Shown: positions 16,253 to 24,360 of the stretch, in pieces
Layout: each line of letters begins with the position of its first letter
Numbering within the stretch: position 1 is the first letter of the stretch
Source: UBA10329 sp964500205
Lineage (GTDB): Bacteria > Bacteroidota > Bacteroidia > UBA10329
Direction of reading: 5' to 3'
Length of the DNA: 64,000 bases
NCBI GenBank assembly: GCA_964500205.1
Contig: CAZCNS010000009.1
Span: forward strand, 106,362-170,361
Position numbers and translations under genes: made by a program
Notes under the pieces: generated by a model
What the model was told of the DNA's origin: nothing
Database searches by the model: none
What the model saw: the letters and a program-made list of their open reading frames with translations, nothing else

Positions 16253-17953
16253 ATGGTACAAGCCGACTCGCCCATCACCCGCATTAGGAAGGTTGAACTG
16301 CAGAATTTCAAGCGGTTCACTCACCTTGTGATTGATGAGATTCCCGAAAGTGCCAAACTGGTACTGCTCATCGGGTCGAACGGGTCGGGGAAGTCCTCCG
16401 TTTTTGATGCCTTCGAGTTTATTAATTCAAAACGAAAAAAGGAACGAGTCGCTCTTGAGTACTATCGCAAGACGAGTTCAACTAAATTAGAGGTTGGAAT
16501 TAGATTGTCGGACGGCACTACCGTTAGAACTAATGAGAATAGTCCAGTTATGATTAGTGGGAATGGCGTGACTGCGGTGCTGGGATCTAACGCTTTGCTA
16601 TACGGAAGGACAAGCTTCCGACAATTGCCACGGCTTACAAGGACCAAGTTGGGCGGTGATGGAAAAATCGACCTGAAATCTGATAGCGACCGACCACGCT
16701 ATTTCATTGACAAGGACAATCGGTTCGAGAATGATATTGAGAAGATCACCGAAACCATTCTCAGGGATATTTTCCGCTCCAACAATTCAAAGGAGCAGAT
16801 CAGGGGGAAATACATCCAACCCATCAACAGGGCATTGAGCAATGTCTTCGGAAGTCAGGAGGGTTCGCGTTTGGAGCTGATCGAGATACTCCCTCCGTTG
16901 GACGGGAAGGTGGCGCAGATTAACTTCCGTAAAGGAGTGTCCGAGATTCATTACGACTTTCTCAGTGCGGGCGAGAAGGAGGTGGTCAACATTCTCTTCA
17001 ACCTCCTGAGCCGTGGGCCACTGTACAACGAGTCCGTCTATTATTTCGATGAGATAGACCTCCATCTGAACACCAAGTACCAGTTCGCCCTCCTCAAGGA
17101 GATCACCGAGAACTGGATACCCGATAACTGCCAGTTCTGGACGGCTTCGCACTCGTTGGGGTTCATCGAATATGCGCGTCAGGCCGACCATGCGGTCATC
17201 ATCGACTTTGACGACCTCGATTTCGACCAGCCGCAGGTGCTGACCCCTGCCACCAAGGACAGCCCCAACATCTTCGAGATTGCGGTCAATAAAGAGCTTC
17301 TGCCCACACTTTTTCAGGGAAAAAGAATCGTTTTTGTTGAGAACACGGATGCCATCCTTTACAACTCACTGGGCCTGTCCAGCGATGTGTTCGTCTCTGC
17401 CAACGACCGAAACAATGTTTTCTACAAGGTCATCTCCTCACCCGATTTCCACGGTGTGGTGGACAGGGATTTCCTGACCGATGAGGAGATTCCCATGATA
17501 CGAAAGGAGTACCCTCAGCTTCACATTCTCGGCTATTACAGCATTGAGAATTATCTGTATCACCCTGACAATCTCGCTGACTTTTTCAATTCCGAAGGGA
17601 AGGAGTTCGACAAAGACGGTTACATCCAAGCCATCGTGACCGAGAAGAATGCTGTGAAAGGCAGGATTGTGATTGACATCAAATTAAGCCGTGCGGGCTA
17701 CCCTTATTTCAAGGAGGAACGATTCAACAACAGAGAGCAGCAGAAACGGTTTTCCAACAAGGAGGAGAACAGCACAGCGTCTGATGAGATAGGCCGCTGC
17801 CTTGATTCTGATAAGTTGGAGATCTTTTTCAAGGTGCTTCCGATGAAGACCTATTGCAAGGCTTTGCCCCAACGACAGAACATTGAGCGGGTCAAACTCG
17901 CCAAGACGAAGTGGTTCAAGGACCGACTTGCAGAAGTCCTTGGCAGATGCTGA
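16253..17953 (+). CDS. AAA/ABC-type ATPase fused to TOPRIM (DUF4435-like) domain; candidate single-gene PARIS-like defence protein
   Basis: A 566-residue predicted cytoplasmic protein. N-terminal ABC-type ATPase: 'LQNFKRF' (about 16-22), Walker A GSNGSGKSS (41-49), signature LSAGEKE (237-243), Walker B VYYFDEID (263-269), switch His in TASHS (300). C-terminal half: 'IVFVENTDAILY' with an acidic residue at 363, then 'GVVDRDF' (DxD at 404-406) and 'YYSIENYL' (428-435), the order expected for a TOPRIM/DUF4435 nuclease-like domain. In PARIS anti-phage systems the ATPase AriA and the DUF4435 protein AriB work together, and fused versions are known. The first third (16430-16720) is more AT-rich than its neighbours, hinting at transfer. 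No other defence gene is adjacent. OLD-like ATPases are the main alternative. Confidence 0.7.
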   Translation: MVQADSPITRIRKVELQNFKRFTHLVIDEIPESAKLVLLIGSNGSGKSSVFDAFEFINSKRKKERVALEYYRKTSSTKLEVGIRLSDGTTVRTNENSPVMISGNGVTAVLGSNALLYGRTSFRQLPRLTRTKLGGDGKIDLKSDSDRPRYFIDKDNRFENDIEKITETILRDIFRSNNSKEQIRGKYIQPINRALSNVFGSQEGSRLELIEILPPLDGKVAQINFRKGVSEIHYDFLSAGEKEVVNILFNLLSRGPLYNESVYYFDEIDLHLNTKYQFALLKEITENWIPDNCQFWTASHSLGFIEYARQADHAVIIDFDDLDFDQPQVLTPATKDSPNIFEIAVNKELLPTLFQGKRIVFVENTDAILYNSLGLSSDVFVSANDRNNVFYKVISSPDFHGVVDRDFLTDEEIPMIRKEYPQLHILGYYSIENYLYHPDNLADFFNSEGKEFDKDGYIQAIVTEKNAVKGRIVIDIKLSRAGYPYFKEERFNNREQQKRFSNKEENSTASDEIGRCLDSDKLEIFFKVLPMKTYCKALPQRQNIERVKLAKTKWFKDRLAEVLGRC

Positions 17954-17959
17954 TTTTTG
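17952..17959 (+). promoter_or_regulatory. Possible -7 box of acyl-CoA dehydrogenase gene (GATTTTTG)
   Basis: Seven of eight matches to TAnnTTTG. It overlaps the stop codon of the ATPase gene and lies 43 nt before the ATG at 18003. Confidence 0.3.
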
Positions 17960-18002
17960 CGCCCATTCCAAACAGAGCTTACCCAGCAACTTAAAATCCA
18001 TC

Positions 18003-19145
18003 ATGAACTTCGAACAGAACGAGAACCAGAAGATGATCGCGGACATGTGCCGCGACTTTGCCGAGAAGCACATCCGCCCGAACATCATGGAATGGGATGA
18101 GGCGCAGACCTTCCCCGTGCCGCTTTTCAAGGAGATGGGCAAGTTAGGGCTGATGGGCATCCTCGTGCCGCAGGAATATGGAGGAGCCGGTCTGGGCTAC
18201 CTTGAGTATGTCACCGCCCTTACTGAGCTTGGTGCGGTGTGCGGTTCCATCACTTTGTCGGTGGCTGCGCACAATTCTCTTTGCACAGGCCACATCCTGC
18301 AACACGCCAACGAGGAGCAGAAGAAGAAATGGCTTCCGAAACTCGCCTCAGGCGAATGGATCGGAGCTTGGGGCCTTACTGAGCACAATACGGGTTCGGA
18401 CGCGGGCGGCATGGCCACCACGGCCGTAAAGGACGGTGACCACTGGGTCATCAACGGGGCTAAGAACTTCATCACCCACGCCATCAGCGGTGATATCGCG
18501 GTGGTGATCGTCCGCACGGGGGAGAAGGGCGACTCACGTGGCATGACTGCTTTCGTCATCGAGAAAGGCACACCTGGTTTTTCTTCCGGAAAAAAAGAGA
18601 ACAAACTGGGGATGCGTGCCTCTGAGACGGCTGAACTCATCTTTCAGGATTGCCGGGTACATGAGAGCAACATGCTTGGCAAGGTGGGCGAGGGTTTCAT
18701 TCAGGCCATGAAGGTGCTGGACGGTGGCCGCATCAGCATCGCTGCGCTGTCGCTTGGCATCGCCAAGGGCGCCATCAAGGCTGCCACCAAGTATGCCAAG
18801 GAGCGCGAGCAGTTCGGGCAGCCGATTGCCAATTTCCAGGGCATCGCCTTCAAGCTGGCCGATATGTACACCGAGTACGAGGCCGCAGAGCTGCTGACCC
18901 TTCAGGCGGCAGACATGAAGAACCGTGGCGAGAACGTGACCGTGAAATCGGCCATGGCGAAGTACTACGCCTCTGAGGTGTGCGTCCGCGCCAGCACCGA
19001 GGCTGTGCAGATCTTCGGGGGTTATGGCTACACGAAGGATTTCCCAGCCGAGAAGTTCTACCGTGACTCGAAACTTTGCACCATCGGTGAGGGGACTTCT
19101 GAGATTCAGAAGGTGGTCATCGCCAAGAACCTGCTCAAGGGCTGA
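18003..19145 (+). CDS. Acyl-CoA dehydrogenase
   Basis: A 380-residue FAD enzyme that oxidises acyl-CoA to trans-2-enoyl-CoA, passing electrons to ETF. It begins 'MNFEQNENQKMIADMCRDFAEKHIRP', includes 'GAWGLTEHNTGSDAGGM' (substrate/FAD loop) and ends with 'QIFGGYGYTKDFPAEKFYRD' and 'IGEGTSEIQKVVIAKNLL', where the Glu of EGTSE is the position of the catalytic base in short-chain enzymes. It is probably short/butyryl-chain type. A second paralogue lies at 35516-36655. The stop overlaps the next start (TGATG), coupling it to a membrane protein. Confidence 0.93.
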   Translation: MNFEQNENQKMIADMCRDFAEKHIRPNIMEWDEAQTFPVPLFKEMGKLGLMGILVPQEYGGAGLGYLEYVTALTELGAVCGSITLSVAAHNSLCTGHILQHANEEQKKKWLPKLASGEWIGAWGLTEHNTGSDAGGMATTAVKDGDHWVINGAKNFITHAISGDIAVVIVRTGEKGDSRGMTAFVIEKGTPGFSSGKKENKLGMRASETAELIFQDCRVHESNMLGKVGEGFIQAMKVLDGGRISIAALSLGIAKGAIKAATKYAKEREQFGQPIANFQGIAFKLADMYTEYEAAELLTLQAADMKNRGENVTVKSAMAKYYASEVCVRASTEAVQIFGGYGYTKDFPAEKFYRDSKLCTIGEGTSEIQKVVIAKNLLKG

Positions 19146-20929
19146 TGCCCTTACTTCGCAAACTGGAACAGTGGACGTGGCCGTGGGCCGTGTCCGCTGT
19201 TTTTTTATACGTGGTGCTCAGGGCGGTTCATGTGCCTACTTTTCACGATGAAGCTGCCACGTTCTTCCACTACGTGGTCTCGGGCGAATTTCTGCCGTCA
19301 GTGGCCCTTTGGGATGCCAACAATCACTTGCTCAACTCTGCGCTCAGTGGACTTGCGTATCGTTTGTTTGGTCCAGAGCCGCTTTTCATCCGCCTGCCCA
19401 ACGTGCTGGGCTTTCTCGTCTATGCCTTTTACCTGCACCTGATCACGGGCCGCATCGGGTCCACGGCCATACGTTTCGGGGTTCGGCTGGCGGTGCTCAT
19501 GGCAGCTTTTGCGCTGGAGTTCTTTTCAATGGCGCGTGGCTATGGCATGTCGCTGGGGTTCATGCTCGGTGCGTGCTATCATGCAGGCATTTATCTGGAG
19601 GGCAAAAAGCTTGGACAGCAGGCGGCTGCCTGGCTTTGGATGTGGCTGGCGGTGGCCGCCAACCTTGCGCTGATGAACACCTACCTCGTCCTGCTGGGGC
19701 TGACGGCCCTTGTCTGGTTGACAGATTTTCGAAGAAGGTGGCGGCACGTTCTCCTTTGGTCAGTGATAGGGCTTCCAGTGGCCGTTGCTGCCGCGCTTTA
19801 CGGATTCGAACTTCGAGGTCGTGGACTGCTCTACACGGGTTTTGATGATGGTTTTCTCGATGTGACGGTGCGGTCGCTCGTGCGCTACCAGCTCGGTGTG
19901 GAATCTGCTGCCGTAGCGGTCGTGGTCACGGTCATCGGTGTGGTGGCATCGCTGTGGCTGCTGTTCGACTGGCTGCGCGATGGTGGGCGATGGACCCTGC
20001 TGCGGGCGGTCGCAGCCCTGCTTTTGCTCAATGCCATCGGCTCGCTGCTGCTCAATCTTCTGTTCGGAATGAATTTTCCGGAAAACAGGGTCGCGTTGTA
20101 CTACATCCCGCTATTCCTGCTCACGGTGGCCGCTGCGTTGGACAGTGTCGCAGACCTCCGACCCCGTGCGGCATGGCTCGCGCTGCCGTTCCTGTTCTTC
20201 CCCATTCATCTGATAAAGGGGGCGAATCTGAGCACGAGCATACTCTGGCCCAAGTGGCATGGCAGCGAGGCCGTCTATCAGCGGGCGGTGGAGCTGCAGC
20301 AGACAATAAAAAGGCCGCTCATCATCAGCGGTCATTACCTGAACGAACTAAGCTGGGCTTACTACAACTTCCTCGAAGGCTCGCCCATGCCGCTGATGCA
20401 GCGCGAACCCGTGCCCGATACGCTGGCCGACTTGCTCATTGCCCGTCCCACGGACTTCGACCTTGGTTCCATAGCCTACGACACGCTGCTGCATGATGAG
20501 GCCAATGGGATCTATCTGCTGAAACGAGCCGAGGGCGTCATCTGGTCACCGCCTGTTCCCGCTACTGTCCAACGTACTTGTTTCGAGGGAAATGACGAGT
20601 TCTATGAGTTCCTGAACACTCCGATTTACGTGTTTGCTGCGAGGGCGGGCGTTTTCGACCTCGATGCGGTGCTGACCGTGGAGGGTGGTGTGCCCAAGGC
20701 GCATGTCATCACGGCCACTTTCGATGCAGACGGGCAGATGCTCAGTTACCAGTATGTGCAGCTCCACTGGATCTCGGCCGAATGGAACGAGCGGCCACTG
20801 CGCCTGCGAAGGACGTTTCATTTCACGCCCGAAACGGCCCACTTGAAGATGTACCTGTGGAACATCGGGCGGCAGCAAGTAAGCTGCAGCGTGGAGCGGT
20901 TTGATGTGATTGTTTTGGAGGCTCAATAG
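19145..20929 (+). CDS. GT-C-like polytopic membrane protein (ArnT/PMT-type)
   Basis: A 594-residue protein with about 10 predicted TM segments in its first 370 residues and a soluble C-terminal domain. 'VPTFHDEAATFFHYV' in the first external loop has the Asp-Glu pair typical of GT-C glycosyltransferases, and 'SMARGYGMSLGF' and 'FGMNFPENRVALYYIPLF' recall ArnT/PMT-like enzymes. It probably transfers a sugar from a lipid-linked donor outside the membrane; donor and acceptor are unknown. The start codon overlaps the acyl-CoA dehydrogenase stop by one base. Its 3' end overlaps the convergent mqnC by 7 nt. Confidence 0.65.
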   Translation: MPLLRKLEQWTWPWAVSAVFLYVVLRAVHVPTFHDEAATFFHYVVSGEFLPSVALWDANNHLLNSALSGLAYRLFGPEPLFIRLPNVLGFLVYAFYLHLITGRIGSTAIRFGVRLAVLMAAFALEFFSMARGYGMSLGFMLGACYHAGIYLEGKKLGQQAAAWLWMWLAVAANLALMNTYLVLLGLTALVWLTDFRRRWRHVLLWSVIGLPVAVAAALYGFELRGRGLLYTGFDDGFLDVTVRSLVRYQLGVESAAVAVVVTVIGVVASLWLLFDWLRDGGRWTLLRAVAALLLLNAIGSLLLNLLFGMNFPENRVALYYIPLFLLTVAAALDSVADLRPRAAWLALPFLFFPIHLIKGANLSTSILWPKWHGSEAVYQRAVELQQTIKRPLIISGHYLNELSWAYYNFLEGSPMPLMQREPVPDTLADLLIARPTDFDLGSIAYDTLLHDEANGIYLLKRAEGVIWSPPVPATVQRTCFEGNDEFYEFLNTPIYVFAARAGVFDLDAVLTVEGGVPKAHVITATFDADGQMLSYQYVQLHWISAEWNERPLRLRRTFHFTPETAHLKMYLWNIGRQQVSCSVERFDVIVLEAQ

Positions 20930-22047
20930 TCGATCACCTGCTCCTCCATCACTTCTGGCAGGTCGCGGTAGCCGTACTGCTGATTGCGGAGCTGCGGCTC
21001 GAAACCGGCTTCGCGGATGGCATCTTGAATGGACTTCGAGGTGAAACGGTGAGGGGCACCGGCCGCGCTCACCACATTCTCCTCGATCATGATGCTGCCG
21101 AAGTCGTTGGCACCTGCATGGAGGCACATCTGTGCCACCTGTTTGCCCACAGTGAGCCACGATGCCTGAATGTTGGGGATGTTGGGCAACATGATACGGC
21201 AGATGGCGATCATCCGCACATATTCCATCGGGGTGCAGGAATTGCGGATGTTCTTCACGCGCCTCAACAATGTTCCGTCATCCATGAACGGCCATGGGAT
21301 GAAGGCGAGGAAACCGTTGGCATCGGCAGGTTTCTCGCTCTGCACCTCGCGCAGCCACACCAGATGCTCGAAGCGTTCCTCCAGTGTCTCTATATGCCCG
21401 AACATCATCGTGGCCGAGGTGGTGAGGCGCAACTGATGGGCCGCCCGCATCACATCGAGCCATTCGCGGCCCGTGCATTTTCCCTTGGAAATGAGTCTGC
21501 GCACGCGGTCGTTCAATATCTCAGCACCTGCACCGGGGAGACTGTCCAGCCCCGCCTCCTTCAATGCTGACAGCACTTCGGTGTGGGTAGAGCCCTCGAG
21601 CTTGGTGATGTGAGCAATCTCGGGCGGGCCGAGGGCATGGAGTTTCAGGTTCGGATAGAGGGATTTCAATTCACTGAAAAGATCCACGTAGAATTTCAGT
21701 CCCAGCTCTGGATGGTGCCCGCCTTGCAGCAGCAACTGCTCGCCCCCGAATCGGAACGTCTCCTCGATCTTCCTTTTGTAGGTTTCGATGCTGGTGATGT
21801 AACTCTCCGGATGGCCCGGCACACGGAAGAAGTTGCAGAACTTGCAGTTGGCGATGCAGACATTGGTGGTGTTCACATTACGGTCGATGATCCACGTCAC
21901 CTTGCCATCGCTGCGTCTGCGTTTGCGCATCTCATTGCCCACGAACATCAGGTCGGCCATGGGCGCGTGGAGGAACAGGTGCTGGCCTTCCTCGGCTGTG
22001 AGGAATTCCTCGCGGAGGGCCCTTTCAAGTAAGTGGGTGATGTTCAT
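20923..22047 (-). CDS. mqnC: Cyclic dehypoxanthinyl futalosine synthase (radical SAM)
   Basis: A 374-residue radical SAM enzyme of the futalosine menaquinone pathway, which cyclises dehypoxanthinyl futalosine. The [4Fe-4S] cluster motif CxxxCxxC is in 'TNVCIANCKFCNFFR' (about 64-78). 'GGEQLLLQGGHHPELGLKFY' and 'LDSLPGAGAEILNDRVR' are typical of MqnC; MqnE and CofH are relatives with different substrates. No other mqn gene lies in the window. The gene is divergent from pdxA; no clear -7 box is seen upstream of its start. Confidence 0.85.
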   Translation of the reverse strand: MNITHLLERALREEFLTAEEGQHLFLHAPMADLMFVGNEMRKRRRSDGKVTWIIDRNVNTTNVCIANCKFCNFFRVPGHPESYITSIETYKRKIEETFRFGGEQLLLQGGHHPELGLKFYVDLFSELKSLYPNLKLHALGPPEIAHITKLEGSTHTEVLSALKEAGLDSLPGAGAEILNDRVRRLISKGKCTGREWLDVMRAAHQLRLTTSATMMFGHIETLEERFEHLVWLREVQSEKPADANGFLAFIPWPFMDDGTLLRRVKNIRNSCTPMEYVRMIAICRIMLPNIPNIQASWLTVGKQVAQMCLHAGANDFGSIMIEENVVSAAGAPHRFTSKSIQDAIREAGFEPQLRNQQYGYRDLPEVMEEQVIDY

Positions 22048-22120
22048 TTCGGGTGGTTTCGACCTTGCTGGAGACTGTATTCACTGAACAACAAGCACCT
22101 ACAAGAGTTCGCGTAGTCAC

Positions 22121-22128
22121 TACTTTTG
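22121..22128 (+). promoter_or_regulatory. -7 promoter box of pdxA (TACTTTTG)
   Basis: Perfect TAnnTTTG. The extended text TACTTTTGACC recurs at the fabH promoter (24271). The 95-nt leader contains a GGGCCTTGGCCC palindrome at about 22153-22165. Confidence 0.5.
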
Positions 22129-22222
22129 ACCCTTCAAAATTAGGCATTGGCAGACGGGCCTTGGCCCGCTACCGCTCAAGCGGAGTTGAAGCCTTCATCA
22201 CACTATCGAATTCATCATCAAC

Positions 22223-23359
22223 ATGTCTGCATACGAAGGGAAGGTCAGGGTCGGAATCTCATGCGGAGACCTCAACGGTATCGGTCACGAGGTCATCATC
22301 AAAACCTTTCGCGATAGTAGAATGGTGGACGAGTGCCTGCCCATCCTCTACGGCTCGCGCCATGTTTCTGGTCAGCACAGGAAGATTCTCGGCATTCCTG
22401 ATTTCAGCTTCAATCCCATCAAGGATGCCAGTGAGGCCAACCCCAAGCTGGCCAACGTGGTGAACGTTTGGAGCGAGGAAGTGGAGGTGCAGATTGGAAA
22501 ACCGACCCCTGAGAGCGGAGCTTACGCGCTGAAATCTCTTCAGGCTGCTGTGGCCGACCTCAAATCGGGCAAGATCGACATCCTCGTCACCGCTCCCATC
22601 GACAAGCAGAACATACAGAGCGAGGAATTCAATTTTCCTGGCCACACGGAGTATCTGGCGCAGGAGTTCGGGGCAGAGGAGTACAGCATGGTGATGCTGA
22701 GCGGCCACATGAATGTGACCTTCATGACGGGCCATGTCCCGCTGTCGGAGGTCGGCAAGGCGCTCACCTTCGAGAACATCATCAAGAAGATCCGCTTCCT
22801 CGACCGCCATTTCCCCATGGACTTCGCCATCCGCAGGCCGCGCATCGCGGTGCTGGGACTCAACCCGCACAATGGCGATGGTGGCGTTATTGGCAAGGAA
22901 GAGCAGGAGGTCATCATCCCCGCCATCCGCAAAGCGAAGGAGGACGGACTGCATGTTTTCGGGCCTTTTGCAGCCGATGGGTTCTTCGGTTCGGGGGGCT
23001 ACCGGCAGTTCGATGTGATCCTCGCCATGTACCACGACCAAGGACTCATCCCTTTCAAGGCGATGAATTTTGACGAGGGTGTGAACTTCACGGCCGGGCT
23101 CTCTGTGGTGCGCACCTCGCCCGATCATGGCACAGGGTTCGACATTGCAGGCAAGGGCATCGCGAGCGAGCAGTCGTTCCGCGAGGCGGTCTTCACAGGC
23201 ATCGACATCTTCCGGGAGCGGCAACGGTATGCCGAGTTCAGCGAGAACCCGCTTCAGATCTCGGACAGGCGCGAGCGTACCCGTGATGAGCGGTCTGGTC
23301 GCAGACCGCCAATGCAGGGACGTGGGCCCAAAAGACCTGAACAGGAGAAGGAGGGATAA
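22223..23359 (+). CDS. pdxA: 4-hydroxythreonine-4-phosphate dehydrogenase
   Basis: A 378-residue NAD(P)-dependent enzyme of DXP-dependent pyridoxal phosphate synthesis. 'VGISCGDLNGIGHEVIIK' is the characteristic N-terminus; the metal-binding histidines lie in 'NFPGHTEYLAQEFG' and 'AMYHDQGLIPFKAMNF'. 'FTAGLSVVRTSPDHGTGFDIAG' is also diagnostic. The C-terminus carries about 25 extra basic residues (after RTRDERSGRR) beyond the usual end, possibly read-out into formerly non-coding sequence. It begins the conserved pdxA-DUF177-rpmF-fabH-accB-accC block. Confidence 0.95.
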   Translation: MSAYEGKVRVGISCGDLNGIGHEVIIKTFRDSRMVDECLPILYGSRHVSGQHRKILGIPDFSFNPIKDASEANPKLANVVNVWSEEVEVQIGKPTPESGAYALKSLQAAVADLKSGKIDILVTAPIDKQNIQSEEFNFPGHTEYLAQEFGAEEYSMVMLSGHMNVTFMTGHVPLSEVGKALTFENIIKKIRFLDRHFPMDFAIRRPRIAVLGLNPHNGDGGVIGKEEQEVIIPAIRKAKEDGLHVFGPFAADGFFGSGGYRQFDVILAMYHDQGLIPFKAMNFDEGVNFTAGLSVVRTSPDHGTGFDIAGKGIASEQSFREAVFTGIDIFRERQRYAEFSENPLQISDRRERTRDERSGRRPPMQGRGPKRPEQEKEG

Positions 23360-23468
23360 GAAGGTGCTCCGAACAACTGCCAGACAACGGATATATGCCT
23401 GTAAATGAGGCATTGGTGAGACCGATCGCCTACTTTTCACTCACATCGCACACTCACCTCGGTTTTGC

Positions 23469-23476
23469 TACATTTG
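23469..23476 (+). promoter_or_regulatory. -7 promoter box of DUF177-rpmF (TACATTTG)
   Basis: Perfect TAnnTTTG, 17 nt before the ATG at 23494. It shows that an earlier in-frame start is unlikely. Confidence 0.55.
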
Positions 23477-23493
23477 CAACCCGTTTTTTCAAA

Positions 23494-24021
23494 ATGGGAA
23501 ACTCACGCGATCTGGTCATAAAATTCGCTGGCCTCAGCAATGGGGCTCATCGTTTTGACTTGAAAGCGGGAGATGCGTTCTTTGAACAATTGGAGGATTC
23601 TCTTATCGCCTCGGGTGATGTGGACGTGGTGCTTGAACTCGTGAAGAAGTCATCGCACCTGGAGCTGCATTTCAGGTTAGCAGGGGAGGTAAGTGAGACC
23701 TGCGACCGCTGTGCTGTGGACTACAGGCAACCAGTAAGCGGTGAGTATCGCATGTTCGTCAAGTTCGCAGATACTTTCGAGGAGGTGGATGATGAGCTTA
23801 TTACTGTTCCTCATGGCACCTACGAGCTTGATTTGTCGCAGATGGTCTATGAGTTTATAGGACTGTCCCTGCCACTTCGCAAAGTACCTTGCGAGGAGAA
23901 GGGAGACACCACGCTCTGCGATCGCGCAGTGCTCGAACGTATCTCAGAATCCACCGCTGATAATGAATCCAACAACCCTTTCAAGGCCGTGCTCGGAGGC
24001 TTGAAAGACAGATTGAACTGA
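23494..24021 (+). CDS. YceD/DUF177-family protein
   Basis: A 175-residue member of the DUF177 (YceD) family, nearly always encoded next to rpmF and implicated in 23S rRNA accumulation in bacteria and plastids. 'EVSETCDRCAVDYRQPVSGEYRMFVKF' is the family core with the CxxC pair, and 'VPCEEKGDTTLCD' provides two more cysteines, so metal binding is plausible. 'NPFKAVLGGLKDRLN' is the usual end. It lies 37 nt upstream of rpmF in the same transcript. Confidence 0.88.
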   Translation: MGNSRDLVIKFAGLSNGAHRFDLKAGDAFFEQLEDSLIASGDVDVVLELVKKSSHLELHFRLAGEVSETCDRCAVDYRQPVSGEYRMFVKFADTFEEVDDELITVPHGTYELDLSQMVYEFIGLSLPLRKVPCEEKGDTTLCDRAVLERISESTADNESNNPFKAVLGGLKDRLN

Positions 24022-24058
24022 CCGAGGAAAAGTATTAACGAAGAAATAATCAACTGCC

Positions 24059-24244
24059 ATGGCACACCCCAAACGGAAGACCTCCAAAACCCGCAGGGAT
24101 AAGCGCAGGACGCACTACAAGGCGACCGCACCTACTATCGCCATTTGCCCTACCACAGGCGAACCGCACCTTTATCACCGCGCACATTGGTACGAGGGTA
24201 AGCTTTATTACAAGGGCAAGGTGGTGATGGAGAAAGAGGCCTGA
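24059..24244 (+). CDS. rpmF: 50S ribosomal protein L32
   Basis: A 61-residue ribosomal protein recognised by 'MAHPKRKTSKTRRDKRRTHYKA' and 'HRAHWYEGKLYYKGKVV'. Only one cysteine is present (ICPTTGEPH), so the zinc-ribbon of other L32 proteins is missing, as in many Bacteroidota. It follows DUF177 and precedes fabH, the classical ribosome/fatty-acid synthesis junction. Confidence 0.96.
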   Translation: MAHPKRKTSKTRRDKRRTHYKATAPTIAICPTTGEPHLYHRAHWYEGKLYYKGKVVMEKEA

Positions 24245-24270
24245 CCGCCTGTCTCCAAATTCTGAAAAGT

Positions 24271-24278
24271 TACTTTTG
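24271..24278 (+). promoter_or_regulatory. -7 promoter box of fabH (TACTTTTG)
   Basis: Perfect TAnnTTTG in the text TACTTTTGACC shared with pdxA. A distant inverted repeat GACCGCAG (24278-24285) / CTGCGGTC (24334-24341) and an inner AAGCATGTGCTT palindrome lie between it and the fabH ATG. Confidence 0.5.
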
Positions 24279-24360
24279 ACCGCAGGGAATCCCTCTGTGT
24301 TCTAAGCATGTGCTTGGGAATACAGGGTTTTTTCTGCGGTCATCACTTTCACCTGAACGG

